A stretch of 64,000 bases of DNA from Boothiomyces macroporosus (taxonomy: Eukaryota; Chytridiomycota; Chytridiomycetes; Rhizophydiales; Terramycetaceae): contig JADGKB010000013.1 in NCBI GenBank assembly GCA_027604185.1, forward strand, positions 124,001-188,000, in the 5' to 3' direction. Position 1 is the stretch's first letter; the number at the start of each line of letters is the position of its first letter. Below, piece by piece: positions 30,674-40,647 of the stretch. Both the position numbers and the translations under genes were made by a program. Below the pieces are notes generated by a model. That model made no database searches and was not told the origin of the DNA. It saw only the letters and a list, made by a program, of their open reading frames with translations.

Positions 30674-31403
30674 ATGCATCTGACAATACCTTCAACGGGA
30701 GGGGTATCTCTGGAGAGCATTTTTACATTGGGAACCCTATTAAAACACGTATGCGTAGTAATATCGCATCCTTACGGACCAGTATACAGTCGATTAAACT
30801 ATAGCTGGGTGGAAACTTGCAAAATAATGTTGTGTATGCAGTGCACAAGTATTTCAGTGAAAAAGGAGCTTCAACAGTGAGATTTAATTTCAGAGGAGTC
30901 GGAAAATCCACTGGAAGGACCTCTTGGCAAGGAAAAGGAGAAACAGAAGATGTAATCGCAGTGGTAAACCACTTGCGAGATCATTACAAAGAAAACAATT
31001 TGGGGAGTGTAGAATTTCTACTAGTGGTAATCGTATGTTGACAAGGGGTATTCCTTTGGAAGTATCTGTACCATTGCAGCTGCAAATCAATTGAACATCA
31101 AAGGTCTGGTATCGATTTCATACCCTTATCAAGGTATATAATATTGATATAGTGTTATGGGCAATCACATTCTTCAATGGAGCACATTTCGAATCCGAGG
31201 CACATGGTTTGGCTCAGATTCCAAAGCTGTTTGTAATTGGTGATGCTGACAACTTTACCTCTACTTCAAGCTGGCAAAGCTTTGTAAAGAATATACCGGA
31301 ACCAAGAAATATCTCGGTCGTACCTGGGGCTGATCACTTCTGGGGCAGCCATACAGCACAGCTCATAAGAATCATTGATGAATGGGCAGTCAATATACTT
31401 TAA
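30674..31403 (+). CDS. Alpha/beta hydrolase
   Basis: Four exons with introns of 23, 19 and 19 nt (near 30780, 31027 and 31134). Spliced product: MHLTIPSTGGVSLESIFTLG, VISHPYGPLGGNLQNNVVYAV (the oxyanion HPYGPLGG motif), STVRFNFRGVGKSTG, VEFLLVGYSFGSICTIAAA with the G-x-S-x-G nucleophile Ser, LFVIGDADNFTS with the acid Asp, and VVPGADHFWGS with the catalytic His. This set fits the small serine alpha/beta hydrolases related to dienelactone-hydrolase-like or YfhR-like proteins. Length about 220 aa. Substrate unknown. Confidence 0.85.
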
Positions 31404-31433
31404 TATGAATAGAATTAGATTTATTGAATAAAT

Positions 31434-33345
31434 TTAATCAATCTAAAGTTAATAAGACTTACCTTGATAGCACCATAAATAGATTTGACAAAGTAAAAGC
31501 AGGAAAAGAATCCCATTGTGCCCGTCATTAATCCTAAACCAGCTGACATTAAGGCAGTCCAGCCAAAGAATAAAATGGTAGATGTAACATCAGATATTTC
31601 CAATTTAGTCGCATAAAAGATAATTCCATACAAAAAGACATAGAATCCGCAACTAGCACCTGAAAAGAATGATCTCCACCACCAATTATAGTTTTCAGCG
31701 CATAAAGAAAAGTAGCATACAATAATTGAAATTAGAGATGTAGTAATCAAGAGAATTACAAAAACCAGCATGAGGAATCCAAACACATAGTAGATTTTGT
31801 TCCCCCAAAGGCCATTCATGATGTACATCAATTCAATAAGTAAACAAGCAAACGGAAGTATACCAGAAAGCGCAACGGCCGGAATTAGTTGCAAATAGAA
31901 AGGCTGGTCAGGTATCTGTCTTGGAATTTGCAGTGTGCGCACAGGAACTTGAATTTTCGGGGTCCTAAAACCAATATACGCACCTATCAATGATAATGGG
32001 ATGGATAAGAATACCCACAGGGCAAATAATGAGAATAGCGTCCCAAAAGGCACCGCGCTAGATGAGTTTTGTGCAATCCAGAAAAAGTTGAGGACGAGCA
32101 GCAATAAAAAGATTGACCCAGGAACGAGTGCTGAAGTCAATACTAAATTCTGTCTCCAAGCAGACCCTCCACACAGTTTATACACTCTAGCAGAAATATA
32201 ACCAGCAATGCTTCCAAACAGCACATAAAACACAACCATTACGGTAGGTAGTGATCCTCGGTTAGATGGAGATAAAAATCCTAATGCGGCCAGAGCTATT
32301 GTTAAGGATTTTTACCTATAGTAACAGCAGCCATTCCAAGCATTTGAGCTCCATTACCAACAAAGACAGAGAAAAACATTCGGTTACTTGGAGATCTAAA
32401 TACATCACCATGAATCATTTTCCATCCAAATTCCTCTTGACTATCTTCAATTTCAATATCGTTATATCTTGAAATGTCTCTTCTTAACGCGCGTATCAAT
32501 ATCCCAAATACAATTGCACTCAAGAAAATAGCCACTATTACCGAATTTATAACACTAGAATCAACACAATGTTACCTAAACCAGTGGATCTTGTTATTAT
32601 CTGAAGTCAAGTAGTGATCCCACCGAGAAGCCCATTCAATTTCAGAAGGAATCCAATAAACATCATAAGTATATGTAAACTTGGTCGCCATCTTTGACGA
32701 GAGCTCCAGTCCTCCGTCGTTGTCATCTCTTTTACAGTCATCAAATTCAGTGCTGCTAGGATTAACAAACGCTCCAACAACTCTAAACTTTTTGTTGTCT
32801 TTTGTATGATAAGAAATGTAAATTTCATAATGATTATTCAAAACTGGAACTGGTTTCTAACATTAGAAAGCCTTACATCCTTCGTGATCGTTTGTCCTAG
32901 ATGGAACCCAATTGTTGCGTGTTCCATTCCTGTATTAGTCTTCTGTGCCGCTGGTAGTCCGTCAATCATCCAGTTCATCAGATAATTTTCTTTAATCGCA
33001 TAGTTAACAAATTCTGCGTCCTCTGCTGGTATTTCCGCTTTGCACAGCACTACACAAGATTCGTTCCTGAGCATTTTCAACTATATTAGCAGGATATACA
33101 TTAAATGGCGAGTTGAACAGTCTGTCTCCAAACAGCTTTGAGCCTAGCGATTCGCTTTCTGATATGATTTTCTTTGGTTGGCAAAAATGGAATCTTGGGT
33201 GATAGTAATCATATGGAATTATTGTCTTTTTAAGTGATGATAGTGCGTTAACCTTCAACTCTATTGTCGCATTGTATTCGTAATCCGAGGGTGCTACTCC
33301 TGGCAGGTAGAATGAATTTGCCACAGCGATTAGCAGTGAAAGCAT
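31434..33345 (-). CDS. Transmembrane 9 superfamily (EMP70/nonaspanin) protein
   Basis: Endosomal/Golgi nonaspanin. Signal peptide MLSLLIAVANSFYLPGVAPSDY, then the lumenal domain (YDYYHPRFHFCQPKKI, GDRLFNSPFNLKMLRNESCVVLC, IPSEIEWASRWDHYL), and nine TM helices starting IHWFSVINSVIVAIFLSAIVF, with RTLxxDISRYN-like ALRRDISRYND and 'GWKMIHGDVFRSP'. Five introns of 19-21 nt are required; the last (31443-31462) leaves a final exon of just ATT GAT TAA, giving the family's usual KID end. Length about 590 aa fits. Members sort membrane proteins in the early secretory and endosomal pathway. Confidence 0.92.
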
Positions 33346-33400
33346 GAAAAATTCAAAAGTCCTGTGTCAACTCAAAATATTTAAAAAGTAATTTATTGCT

Positions 33401-34427
33401 CTACTCACGCTCTTCTGGGAACTGGAACTTGAAATAGCTGTCATCGAAATGATGTACACGAACGAAACCATCTTCACCACCTGATGCGTATCCTTTTCCA
33501 GACGGATGGAATGCAAGGGTATTGATAGGCCCAAAGTGTCCTTTTACTCTTCCGATTTCTTCCTCAAATACCATGTGATAGAATCTGACTTCAAATTTAC
33601 CTTGTTTGGCAGAAGTGGTCGTTACACTCATTGCATCTTGACCACCACCCAAAATAAGATGTGGTTTAATAGGAGAGATTGCAGCAGAGTTGACCGGTCT
33701 TTCAGTTTCAAACTTTTTGTAAATCGATAGGTTTTCTGCCTCAAAGATGATTGCGCAGTGGTCTTTGGAGGAAGTAATAAAGTAATCTTGGGTGGTACCG
33801 AATTGAATATCGGTAATAGGGCCAGAGTGCTCTTTTACGCTCTTTAATACTTCACCAGTCTATGTTAACCATTGCCTACCTTTGCATCAAACACACACAC
33901 TGTTCCATCATCGTGCCCAGTAATAATAGTCTGGTTCAATTTGCCCCATAGCGCCCTAGTAGCCTTTGAACCTTTTATAACAAATTTGTTCAAAATTTTG
34001 GAGGTTTCTAATTTAGTTCAAAATTACGCTTGGAGCTGTCTTTGGCAATTTCAACAATATGGATTGTAGACTTTTGACCCATGGTAGCATCAGTAACAAA
34101 TAGAGCCAATTTATCTCCACTTGCAAATGCTACTGCTCTAACAGCAGTTTGGGTTTCCCACTTGAAAAGTTGCTGGCCGCCATTTACATTCCATAAAATC
34201 ATTGAGTTGTCTGCGGATCCGGTCAATAGTCTTGTGCTATCCCTTGATATATCCAATGTCCAAACTGTACCATTATGGCCTTCAAAAGTTCCCAATCTTT
34301 CTCCGTTTGAAGAATACCATACACAAGGCACACTATCCTTTGAAACTGAGAAAATTAAATCTCCATCGTAATTGTATTTCACAGTGGTTAAAGCTCTGGT
34401 ATGTCCATTCAGTAATATTGGCCTCAT
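33401..34427 (-). CDS. TIF34: Translation initiation factor eIF3 subunit i
   Basis: WD40 protein of the eIF3 complex. From [31 protein letters not shown] through [68 protein letters not shown], and the diagnostic [27 protein letters not shown]...[32 protein letters not shown]. Two 20-nt introns (near 34014-34033 and 33862-33881). The frame upstream to 34451 adds eight residues; the conserved start is the Met at 34427. About 330 aa, normal. Confidence 0.95.
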
Positions 34428-34477
34428 TTTTTCTTTTTTTGAAAAGTGCAAAACTTTTTTCGACAGAAAAATTGGAG

Positions 34478-35335
34478 TTAGATTTTCGATTTTATTTGAA
34501 TGCCTCGGTCATCTTGCTCTTTAACTAGCAAAGAAGGGAATTCCATTGGGAGCATTCGCCGTGGCTCTACGTCGGGGTCGGAGCGGTATTTCTTGAAATC
34601 TGTTACTCCTTTGGATCTCAAGTAATCTTCTTCAATGAGGCACTTGCCATTGATGTTTTGGGGGTTGTCTTGAAGCATCAAGTCGACAGCATCTGCAAAA
34701 ATCTGTGGTGAGCGTAGATGCCCCTTGTCCAAGCCTTTAACGTCAGTCACATAACTTTGAATAGCGGTGGCTGGCCAGATCCCAGTGATAGCAATAGATG
34801 GAGGCAATTCCATTGCCAATCCCATTACCATCACTGACATTGAAACTTTAGTCATCGCATAAGCAGTCTTTCCCCTGAAAAAACGAGAATAGACAGGCGG
34901 GCAAACGACAATGAATCGGCCATAGTTTTGCTTTGTAAACAGAGGCAATGCTTTTGACACTACGATATACAGCCCGCGAGAATTGACTTGATGCATCAAT
35001 TCGTACTTTTTTACGCTGGACTCGGCAACTGTTCCCCAATGAATAGCGCCAGGATTGTAAATTACAGCATCTAGACGATTGTACTTTGAATATACCGTAT
35101 CAATTGCAGATTCAATTGCAGCCTGATCTCGCACATCGCATTGGATCGCTTCGCCAGTCCCTCCAGCATTCTCGATCTCTTGCACGACTTCCTGGATAGT
35201 TCCTGGAAGGGTTCCTCCAGTTACTGTTTTTGAGAGGACAATAACATGGTATTTACCACCAAGGTTGATGGCAATCTGCCTTCCAATTCCTCTGGAAGCC
35301 CCAAATACCATAGCTACTAGTTTTCCTCCTGCCAT
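34478..35335 (-). CDS. HSDL2-like short-chain dehydrogenase
   Basis: 285 aa, intronless. Rossmann motif GASRGIGRQIA, VLSKTVTGGTLPGTIQEVVQEIE and CDVRDQAAIE, catalytic Y-x3-K in AYAMTKVSMSVMVMGLAMEL, then IWPATAIQSYV, all as in hydroxysteroid dehydrogenase-like protein 2. The 'VVCPP' in place of the usual Ser strand is also seen in HSDL2 (SPP). The SCP2 domain at the C-terminus of animal HSDL2 is missing. The final residues S-K-I resemble a weak peroxisomal PTS1 signal (inference); the window also carries PEX7, though that receptor reads PTS2. Confidence 0.85.
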   Translation of the reverse strand: MAGGKLVAMVFGASRGIGRQIAINLGGKYHVIVLSKTVTGGTLPGTIQEVVQEIENAGGTGEAIQCDVRDQAAIESAIDTVYSKYNRLDAVIYNPGAIHWGTVAESSVKKYELMHQVNSRGLYIVVSKALPLFTKQNYGRFIVVCPPVYSRFFRGKTAYAMTKVSMSVMVMGLAMELPPSIAITGIWPATAIQSYVTDVKGLDKGHLRSPQIFADAVDLMLQDNPQNINGKCLIEEDYLRSKGVTDFKKYRSDPDVEPRRMLPMEFPSLLVKEQDDRGIQIKSKI

Positions 35336-35675
35336 TTTTTAGTAAGAATTATCGGCCAAACCGCATATTATATGATAACTCGGCTGTCCCGTATCTGCTG
35401 ATTGTGCAAAATGTTTGTGTAATCCTCTGAAACAATATTGCTTTATTATTATTACTTGTATTTTTAATCCGCATCATCTTACTTTGGTAATGACGATTTC
35501 CCCCCGATAGCTGTTTCTGGTAGTGATCCCCCTATTGAATGGCGAATTGAAATGATAGGCTGAATATATCTAATGAGTAATCATTTTGCATCATTGTTGA
35601 TTCACAATGGGAACTAGTTTACCCTTGACACCCCCCTTTACAGATATATAAGAGATTCTTATCTCCATGTATCCA
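35336..35675 (+). promoter_or_regulatory. Divergent promoter, SDR and pseudokinase A
   Basis: Contains ATATATAAG (35644-35652) 24-32 bp before the preferred kinase ATG at 35676. Otherwise AT-rich sequence with no recognised gene. Confidence 0.4.
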
Positions 35676-36623
35676 ATGGATTTGGTAACAAGCTCATTGA
35701 TCCTTAAAGACACTATAGGCTATGGGGAACTATCAGAAATTAAACGTGCGTCTGATATAGCAACTGGGGCAACTGTAGCTGTCAAATTTACAAATGTTCC
35801 GAAAGATTCTAGAAACGAAGTACTGGAAAGACTTTGCCTTCAAATGGAACTTTCTCACCCAGCAATCTGCTCAATCTTGCGGATAATAGAAACGCCATGT
35901 AATGTTGTCGTTGTGATGGAATATGTCAAAGGAGTTGACTTGATGACTTATGTAGCGATTAAAGGGAAACTGGGGGAAGATGCTGTGTCTAACCTTCTGA
36001 AACAATTGCTATCAGCTCTTATCTATCTGCACGACAAAGGCATCGCCATATGTGACTTGTCCCCAGACAACATCATGGTAATATTCGATGAAAAGCGAGC
36101 GCCGATCAAACTAAAGATATTGGGGTTTGATCACATCCAACTAGAAAACAATTCGAAAACGAAAACTACTCAGACACCGTTTTTCGCTGCTCCTGAGCAA
36201 ATCCTTTACAAACAAAGCTCCAAGGCTTCTGATATGTGGTCACTTGGTGCAATTGCATATATGATGGTTTGTGGATATCCTCCATTTTTTGAATCAAGCG
36301 ACCTAGAATTATACTCTAAAGTGCTGGCGGCAGAATATCAGTTCCAACGGCCTTGGTGGGAGGCCGTTTCTGCTCCAGCACAAAATTTCATCAGAAGGCT
36401 GTTGGTTATTGACCCAAATGATCGGTATACTGCAAAAGAAGCTGTCGATCACTACTTTGTGAACCCACTGTCGATTGCTAACCCGCAAATATCTGAGAGC
36501 AGCACAACGCTATCCAGATTATCAAAGACGTCCGGCCATTCGCCTAAACTGAAAAAAGAATCAAAAGTTGGGAAACTAAAAGATTCGCTAAACAAATTTT
36601 TTGTCAAACTCAAAGTGCGCTAA
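35676..36623 (+). CDS. Intronless CaMK-like pseudokinase A
   Basis: CaMK fold with a degenerate active site. Start MDLVTSSLILKDTIGYGELSEIKRA (ATG 35676; an earlier ATG at 35667 is possible). The ATP Lys is kept (VAVKF), but HRDLKPEN is replaced by ICDLSPDN (His, Arg and Lys lost, Asp kept) and DFG by GFD, so the Mg-binding Asp is missing. The fold remains: AAPEQILYKQSSKASDMWSLGAIAYMMVCGYPPFFES and IRRLLVIDPNDRYTAKEA. A basic tail follows (KKESKVGKLKDSLNKFFVKLKVR). No introns, unlike the active CaMKs at 21.5 and 24.2 kb. Stop lies 6 bp before the SAM-carrier ATG. Likely allosteric or scaffolding rather than catalytic. Confidence 0.82.
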   Translation: MDLVTSSLILKDTIGYGELSEIKRASDIATGATVAVKFTNVPKDSRNEVLERLCLQMELSHPAICSILRIIETPCNVVVVMEYVKGVDLMTYVAIKGKLGEDAVSNLLKQLLSALIYLHDKGIAICDLSPDNIMVIFDEKRAPIKLKILGFDHIQLENNSKTKTTQTPFFAAPEQILYKQSSKASDMWSLGAIAYMMVCGYPPFFESSDLELYSKVLAAEYQFQRPWWEAVSAPAQNFIRRLLVIDPNDRYTAKEAVDHYFVNPLSIANPQISESSTTLSRLSKTSGHSPKLKKESKVGKLKDSLNKFFVKLKVR

Positions 36624-36629
36624 TAAAAA

Positions 36630-37460
36630 ATGGATTATTTTGCTTCGCTCTGGTACATTATTCTAATGCAGTTCAGGGGCAATTGCCGGCACTACAGTTG
36701 ATGTCGTCCTATTTCCACTAGATACAATCAAGACCAGATTACAGTCCAAGCAAGGATTCATAAAGGCTGGTGGATTCAGCAGGATATATTCGGGGTTATC
36801 GTCTGCGGCATTAGGCTCTGCACCTTCAGCATCACTATTTTTCCTCACTTACGACACATTAAAACGAAAATTCAGCAACAGCAGTTTTGGAGTCATGGCA
36901 GCAGCTTCATTTGGTGAAATGGTAGCTTCATATTGACCTAGGCAGCTTGTATTGTAAGAGTGCCTACCGAAGTGATGAAGCAAAGACTTCAAGTTGGCCA
37001 TTTCCAGTCATTAAATCAAGCAGCAGTAGATATATGGACCAAGCAAGGATTATTTGGGTTTTATAGAGGCTATGGAACTACAATATTTAGAGAAATTCCA
37101 TTCGCTTGCATTCAATTCCCATTGTTTGAAAGCTTAAAGAAGGTCTACAGAAATATCAAAGGTAAAAATATCAATGCCGTTGAAGCTGGCCTGTGTGGGA
37201 TGGTTGCAGGTGGAACTGCAGCAGGGCTAACTACCCCCCTTGATGTTATAAAGACTAGAATCATGCTGTCCACAAAGGTACTGTTGCCCTGAGTGTAGGA
37301 AGGAAAGCATTTGAAAATTTCAAATATCTGTAAAGATATTTACAGTCAGGGAGGATATAAAATGTTCTTTTCGGGAATAGGTCCGAGAGTGACTTGGATT
37401 TCTATTGGTGGAAGTATATTTTTGGGGGTATATGAAGGAGTTCACGGAATGTTTGAATAA
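36630..37460 (+). CDS. PET8: Mitochondrial S-adenosylmethionine carrier (SLC25A26/PET8)
   Basis: Imports S-adenosylmethionine into mitochondria. Introns of 19, 20 and 21 nt give [107 protein letters not shown] and [17 protein letters not shown]. It ends [25 protein letters not shown]. The three PxD/ExxK/R carrier signatures are present and the loop sequences match SLC25A26 closely. About 255 aa. The ATG is 6 bp after the stop of the pseudokinase, so its promoter lies inside that gene; its stop is 5 bp from the convergent CDC123 stop. Confidence 0.92.
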
Positions 37461-37465
37461 ATATA

Positions 37466-38434
37466 TTAAAGCTCTTCAAGCTGTTTCTTGATTTCTTTAT
37501 CAAAAACGGATATAAATTCATCGAGCGTTTTCCCATTGGACATGTCGAATGCATCTTTTGGCAGTCTGTTATGTGCAAACTGGGGTTGGGCACAGGCTGC
37601 TTGTTCGTTACTTTCTACTACTCGCATTTCAATCTCATTTTTACTGTAGAGTTCTTCCCAATCAAACAAAAGTGCGTCTGTGGTCTGTGAAAAGGGATTG
37701 AAATCCATTATCAATACCCGTAATTCCTTGTTACAAAATACATCTAGTACATCTAACGTGAGAGACATATTACACGAAGAGCTTGGGAATTTGGAATGGA
37801 TAAAAGACGTATAAAATGTTGATATTGCTGTTTGAATGTCCTGCTTGTTGTGGACTACATGTGGATAGAAATTGAGAACATCTCTTTGGGATATCCCAAC
37901 CAAGACATTGTCTTTGATAAAGCATCTGAATTCAAGCGACGGGTACAATCCAGAGTGCAAATACTGCCGGAGAACTAATTTGTACTGTATTTCTGGCTGG
38001 TGGTCGTATTCTTCGAATGCCTTTTCCAAGTCATGCACAATAAAGTCTGAAGATTTGAGCAGCAAATATATATCCGAAGGCGCCTTGCATTCGAGAGTAT
38101 TGTTGAAGGCTATCCATGCAGCATCTTTTGGGGAACTCCAATTCAATTTTGGAAATACCGAGCCTCCAAGCTCCTCGATTGCCCGATTAATATCCGCTTC
38201 CAAACTTTCGAATCGTATTTCCACCTCCTGTTCGCTGTCCGACTCTTCATCATCAGAATCAACATCGTATTCGTTTTTGATGTTTTTCATACCAGGAATG
38301 TACACAGAGTCGCTTTTCAGGTATTCAACAAATTCTAGGTCCAGCGGTATGATCCGGCTTTTGATGGTCAAATGCCTGAACTTTGGAAACCAGTTGGAAA
38401 AATCACATTCAAGTTTATCCTTTGCAGACATCAT
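37466..38434 (-). CDS. CDC123: CDC123/D123 eIF2 assembly factor
   Basis: ATP-grasp-like chaperone that joins eIF2 gamma with alpha. Conserved start CDFSNWFPKFRHLTIKSRIIPLDLEFVEYL, acidic insert SDDEESDSEQEVE, then GGSVFPKLNWSSPKDAAWI, the LRQYLHSGLYPSLEFRCFIKD block, VGISQRDVLNFYPHV, and LRVLIMDFNPFSQTTDALLFDWEEL with the metal-binding Asp/Asn. Intronless. The frame extends to 38527 but the Met at 38434 (MMSAKDKLECDF) is the natural start. About 320 aa. Confidence 0.93.
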   Translation of the reverse strand: MMSAKDKLECDFSNWFPKFRHLTIKSRIIPLDLEFVEYLKSDSVYIPGMKNIKNEYDVDSDDEESDSEQEVEIRFESLEADINRAIEELGGSVFPKLNWSSPKDAAWIAFNNTLECKAPSDIYLLLKSSDFIVHDLEKAFEEYDHQPEIQYKLVLRQYLHSGLYPSLEFRCFIKDNVLVGISQRDVLNFYPHVVHNKQDIQTAISTFYTSFIHSKFPSSSCNMSLTLDVLDVFCNKELRVLIMDFNPFSQTTDALLFDWEELYSKNEIEMRVVESNEQAACAQPQFAHNRLPKDAFDMSNGKTLDEFISVFDKEIKKQLEEL

Positions 38435-38605
38435 GACAAAAAAATTGAAAAGTTTGGTGAGAAGGGAATTCGGGCAAATACAATTTCCGCCAGAAACGAG
38501 ATTAAAATTCCAATTAATTCTATTCACATATAATTTTTGCGTTTTTGGGAAATCTAGAAATATCCTCTGAAAATTTTCCGCATTTCATGGTCATTGTTTC
38601 AATTG

Positions 38606-38621
38606 GTGGGTCTTGACCCAC
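38606..38621. promoter_or_regulatory. Palindrome upstream of pseudokinase B
   Basis: GTGGGTCTTGACCCAC is a 7-bp inverted repeat with a 2-bp centre, ending 5 bp before the TATA-like ATATAAAT (38626-38633), which is itself about 30 bp before the ATG at 38660. It looks like a transcription-factor site. Confidence 0.45.
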
Positions 38622-38659
38622 AAGAATATAAATGGAGACTGCCCTCGAGTTTACCAAAA

Positions 38660-39634
38660 ATGAATTTGGTCAGTTCTATAAATGACTATTATCTGGTACA
38701 AGAGACAATCGGTGTTGGCTCTCAAAGCGAAACCAAGAAAGCGATATGCAAAGAAACTGGGCAAAAGGTAGCTATTCAAATCTACCATCTTCCCCTGGAA
38801 AATCGACAAAGCTTATACGACGTGATTGAGATGCGTAGGGATCTTGATCATCCATGTATCTGCAGGCTGTTGGAGGTTTTGGAAACAGAATCAGATTTGT
38901 TCATTGTCACAGAATTCGTGGTCGGAATCAATCTACTACAATACATAGCCACTAATGGGAAAATAATCGAGCCTGATTTGTCCAATCTTATTCACAGCCT
39001 CGTCGATGCGTTAAATTACCTGCATGAAAGAGGAATAATGGTGCTAAATCTCTCGCCTGAGCACTTATTTATTACCTCAGACTACGACTCCAATGTTATT
39101 TTAAAAATTATGAATTTCAGCTGTGCTCAAAATTCTACCGGACAAAATGTTGCTGACAGTGGAATTTCTCCATATTTTAGTTCACCAGAAGTAATCCTTT
39201 GCTCTAATTGTACAACAAAATCTGATATGTGGTCATTGGGTGCAATTGTGTACTTGCTCGCGTGTGGCTATCCACCCTTCTTTGAAAAGAAGGATTCCGT
39301 GTTGTTGGTAAAGACTTTAAACGGAGATTATAAATTCAATTCCCCTGCGTGGAATGGATCGTCGGATACAGCACAAAACTTTATTAGAAATACGTTAACT
39401 GCAAATCCTGATGATCGCCTGTCAGCACAAGAAGCTAGAACGCACGTGTTCTTGAATCAAAACTCTCAATCGGATGTTGGATCAGACGAAACAATTACGA
39501 ATGAAGATTTGCAGGCAACTCCCAAAGAGTATCCATTCTTGAAGGTGCCAATAGTCAAAGAACCAACTGGGTTGAAAGCAAAATACCTGAAAGTGCTCGC
39601 GCCATTCTTGCGGTGCAGGAAATGCAAAAACTGA
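38660..39634 (+). CDS. Intronless CaMK-like pseudokinase B
   Basis: Starts MNLVSSINDYYLVQETIGVGSQSETKKA (ATG 38660, by similarity to pseudokinase A and by the TATA position; the frame is open from 38594). All three catalytic positions are lost: VAIK is VAIQ, HRDLKPEN is VLNLSPEH and DFG is NFS. Structural motifs stay: SSPEVILCSNCTTKSDMWSLGAIVYLLACGYPPFFE. The C-terminus is basic with a Cys pair (LKVLAPFLRCRKCKN). No introns. This is the most degenerate of the three, so phosphotransfer is very unlikely. Confidence 0.82.
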   Translation: MNLVSSINDYYLVQETIGVGSQSETKKAICKETGQKVAIQIYHLPLENRQSLYDVIEMRRDLDHPCICRLLEVLETESDLFIVTEFVVGINLLQYIATNGKIIEPDLSNLIHSLVDALNYLHERGIMVLNLSPEHLFITSDYDSNVILKIMNFSCAQNSTGQNVADSGISPYFSSPEVILCSNCTTKSDMWSLGAIVYLLACGYPPFFEKKDSVLLVKTLNGDYKFNSPAWNGSSDTAQNFIRNTLTANPDDRLSAQEARTHVFLNQNSQSDVGSDETITNEDLQATPKEYPFLKVPIVKEPTGLKAKYLKVLAPFLRCRKCKN

Positions 39635-39651
39635 AGTAAAAATTCTACTAA

Positions 39652-40647
39652 TCAAACTTTATTATTTTTGGCTTTTGGCTTTATAAAGGCTTGTTTGATT
39701 TTGGAAAATATCCTAAATATCTTTGGCTTTACGTCTACAGAAGCAGAGGCCACACTGACCAGAGTATCTGTAAAAGACCGACTTGATCGTTCCGATTCCG
39801 GCTGATCAAGGCAACGAAGCTCTTCGTGTAGGTCGATTTCCGATTGACGTGGATTGATGAATTGGTGATCAAGTGCTTCACTGGCACTAAGTCTTTCGTC
39901 GACATCAACTAGCAGCAAGTTTCGAATCAAGTTTTTGGAACAGTCTGAAATGCAATTCCACCATGGCTTGTTGAATTCGTACTTGCCAGCGATTATATCC
40001 TTTTCTAAACACTTCAATTTTGTCCTAAAGAAGGGTGGATACCCGCATATCATCAGATATGCTATGACTCCAACAGCCCACATGTCTGACTTTGGTTGAC
40101 AGTGTCCGTCAATAAGTATTTCTGGTGCAGCAAATACTGGGCTGATTTCTTCAAAGATCATATCTCTCCGCTTTGCAGCAGATTTAAAGTCGTTTAGTTT
40201 GATTGTGAACCCAGAGTCTGGGTTTTCAGACACCAAGACAGTTTCTGGAGATAGATTGCAGACTGTAATTCCTTTCGAATGTACGTATTTTAGAGCCAAC
40301 AGAATCTGACAGAGAATATTGGACGTCTCTTTCTCTGATAGCTTTCCTCTTTCTGCAATCGTTTCCATCAAGTCTTTCCCGCTGAATAGTTCTAATACCA
40401 TATAAACAACACCTTCTTGTTCGAATACGTCAAATAATTCTATAATACCTGGGTGCTGTAGATTGCTTCTAACGGAAATGGAATTGTACACTGATGCTCT
40501 GAGCTGAGGATATTCGTTGAGATTTACTGATTTAATTGCAACATTCTGTCTGGTTTGTCGACACACGGCACGTCTGACTTCGGAAAATAACCCTTTTCCT
40601 ATTATTTCTCTAATGTCATAAAAGTCTCCTATTGAAAGCGTTTTCAT
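39652..40647 (-). CDS. Intronless CaMK-like pseudokinase C
   Basis: Starts MKTLSIGDFYDIREIIGKGLFSEVRRA. The ATP Lys is present (VAIKSV), but HRDLKPEN is VCNLSPET, with the catalytic Asp changed to Asn, and DFG is DFK, which keeps the Mg Asp. AAPEILIDGHCQPKSDMWAVGVIAYLMICGYPPFFR and RNLLLVDVDERLSASEALDHQFINP complete the fold. A basic tail (KPKIFRIFSKIKQAFIKPK) recurs in spirit in all three. Convergent with B, 17 bp between stops. A TATA-like CTTATATTTA lies about 40 bp upstream. May bind ATP without catalysis. Confidence 0.82.
   Translation of the reverse strand: MKTLSIGDFYDIREIIGKGLFSEVRRAVCRQTRQNVAIKSVNLNEYPQLRASVYNSISVRSNLQHPGIIELFDVFEQEGVVYMVLELFSGKDLMETIAERGKLSEKETSNILCQILLALKYVHSKGITVCNLSPETVLVSENPDSGFTIKLNDFKSAAKRRDMIFEEISPVFAAPEILIDGHCQPKSDMWAVGVIAYLMICGYPPFFRTKLKCLEKDIIAGKYEFNKPWWNCISDCSKNLIRNLLLVDVDERLSASEALDHQFINPRQSEIDLHEELRCLDQPESERSSRSFTDTLVSVASASVDVKPKIFRIFSKIKQAFIKPKAKNNKV

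Noticed and set aside
37325..37365. A 16-nt intron GTAAAGATATTTACAG in the SAM carrier
   Set aside because: Removing it would shift the frame, whereas reading through keeps the conserved carrier end [14 protein letters not shown].
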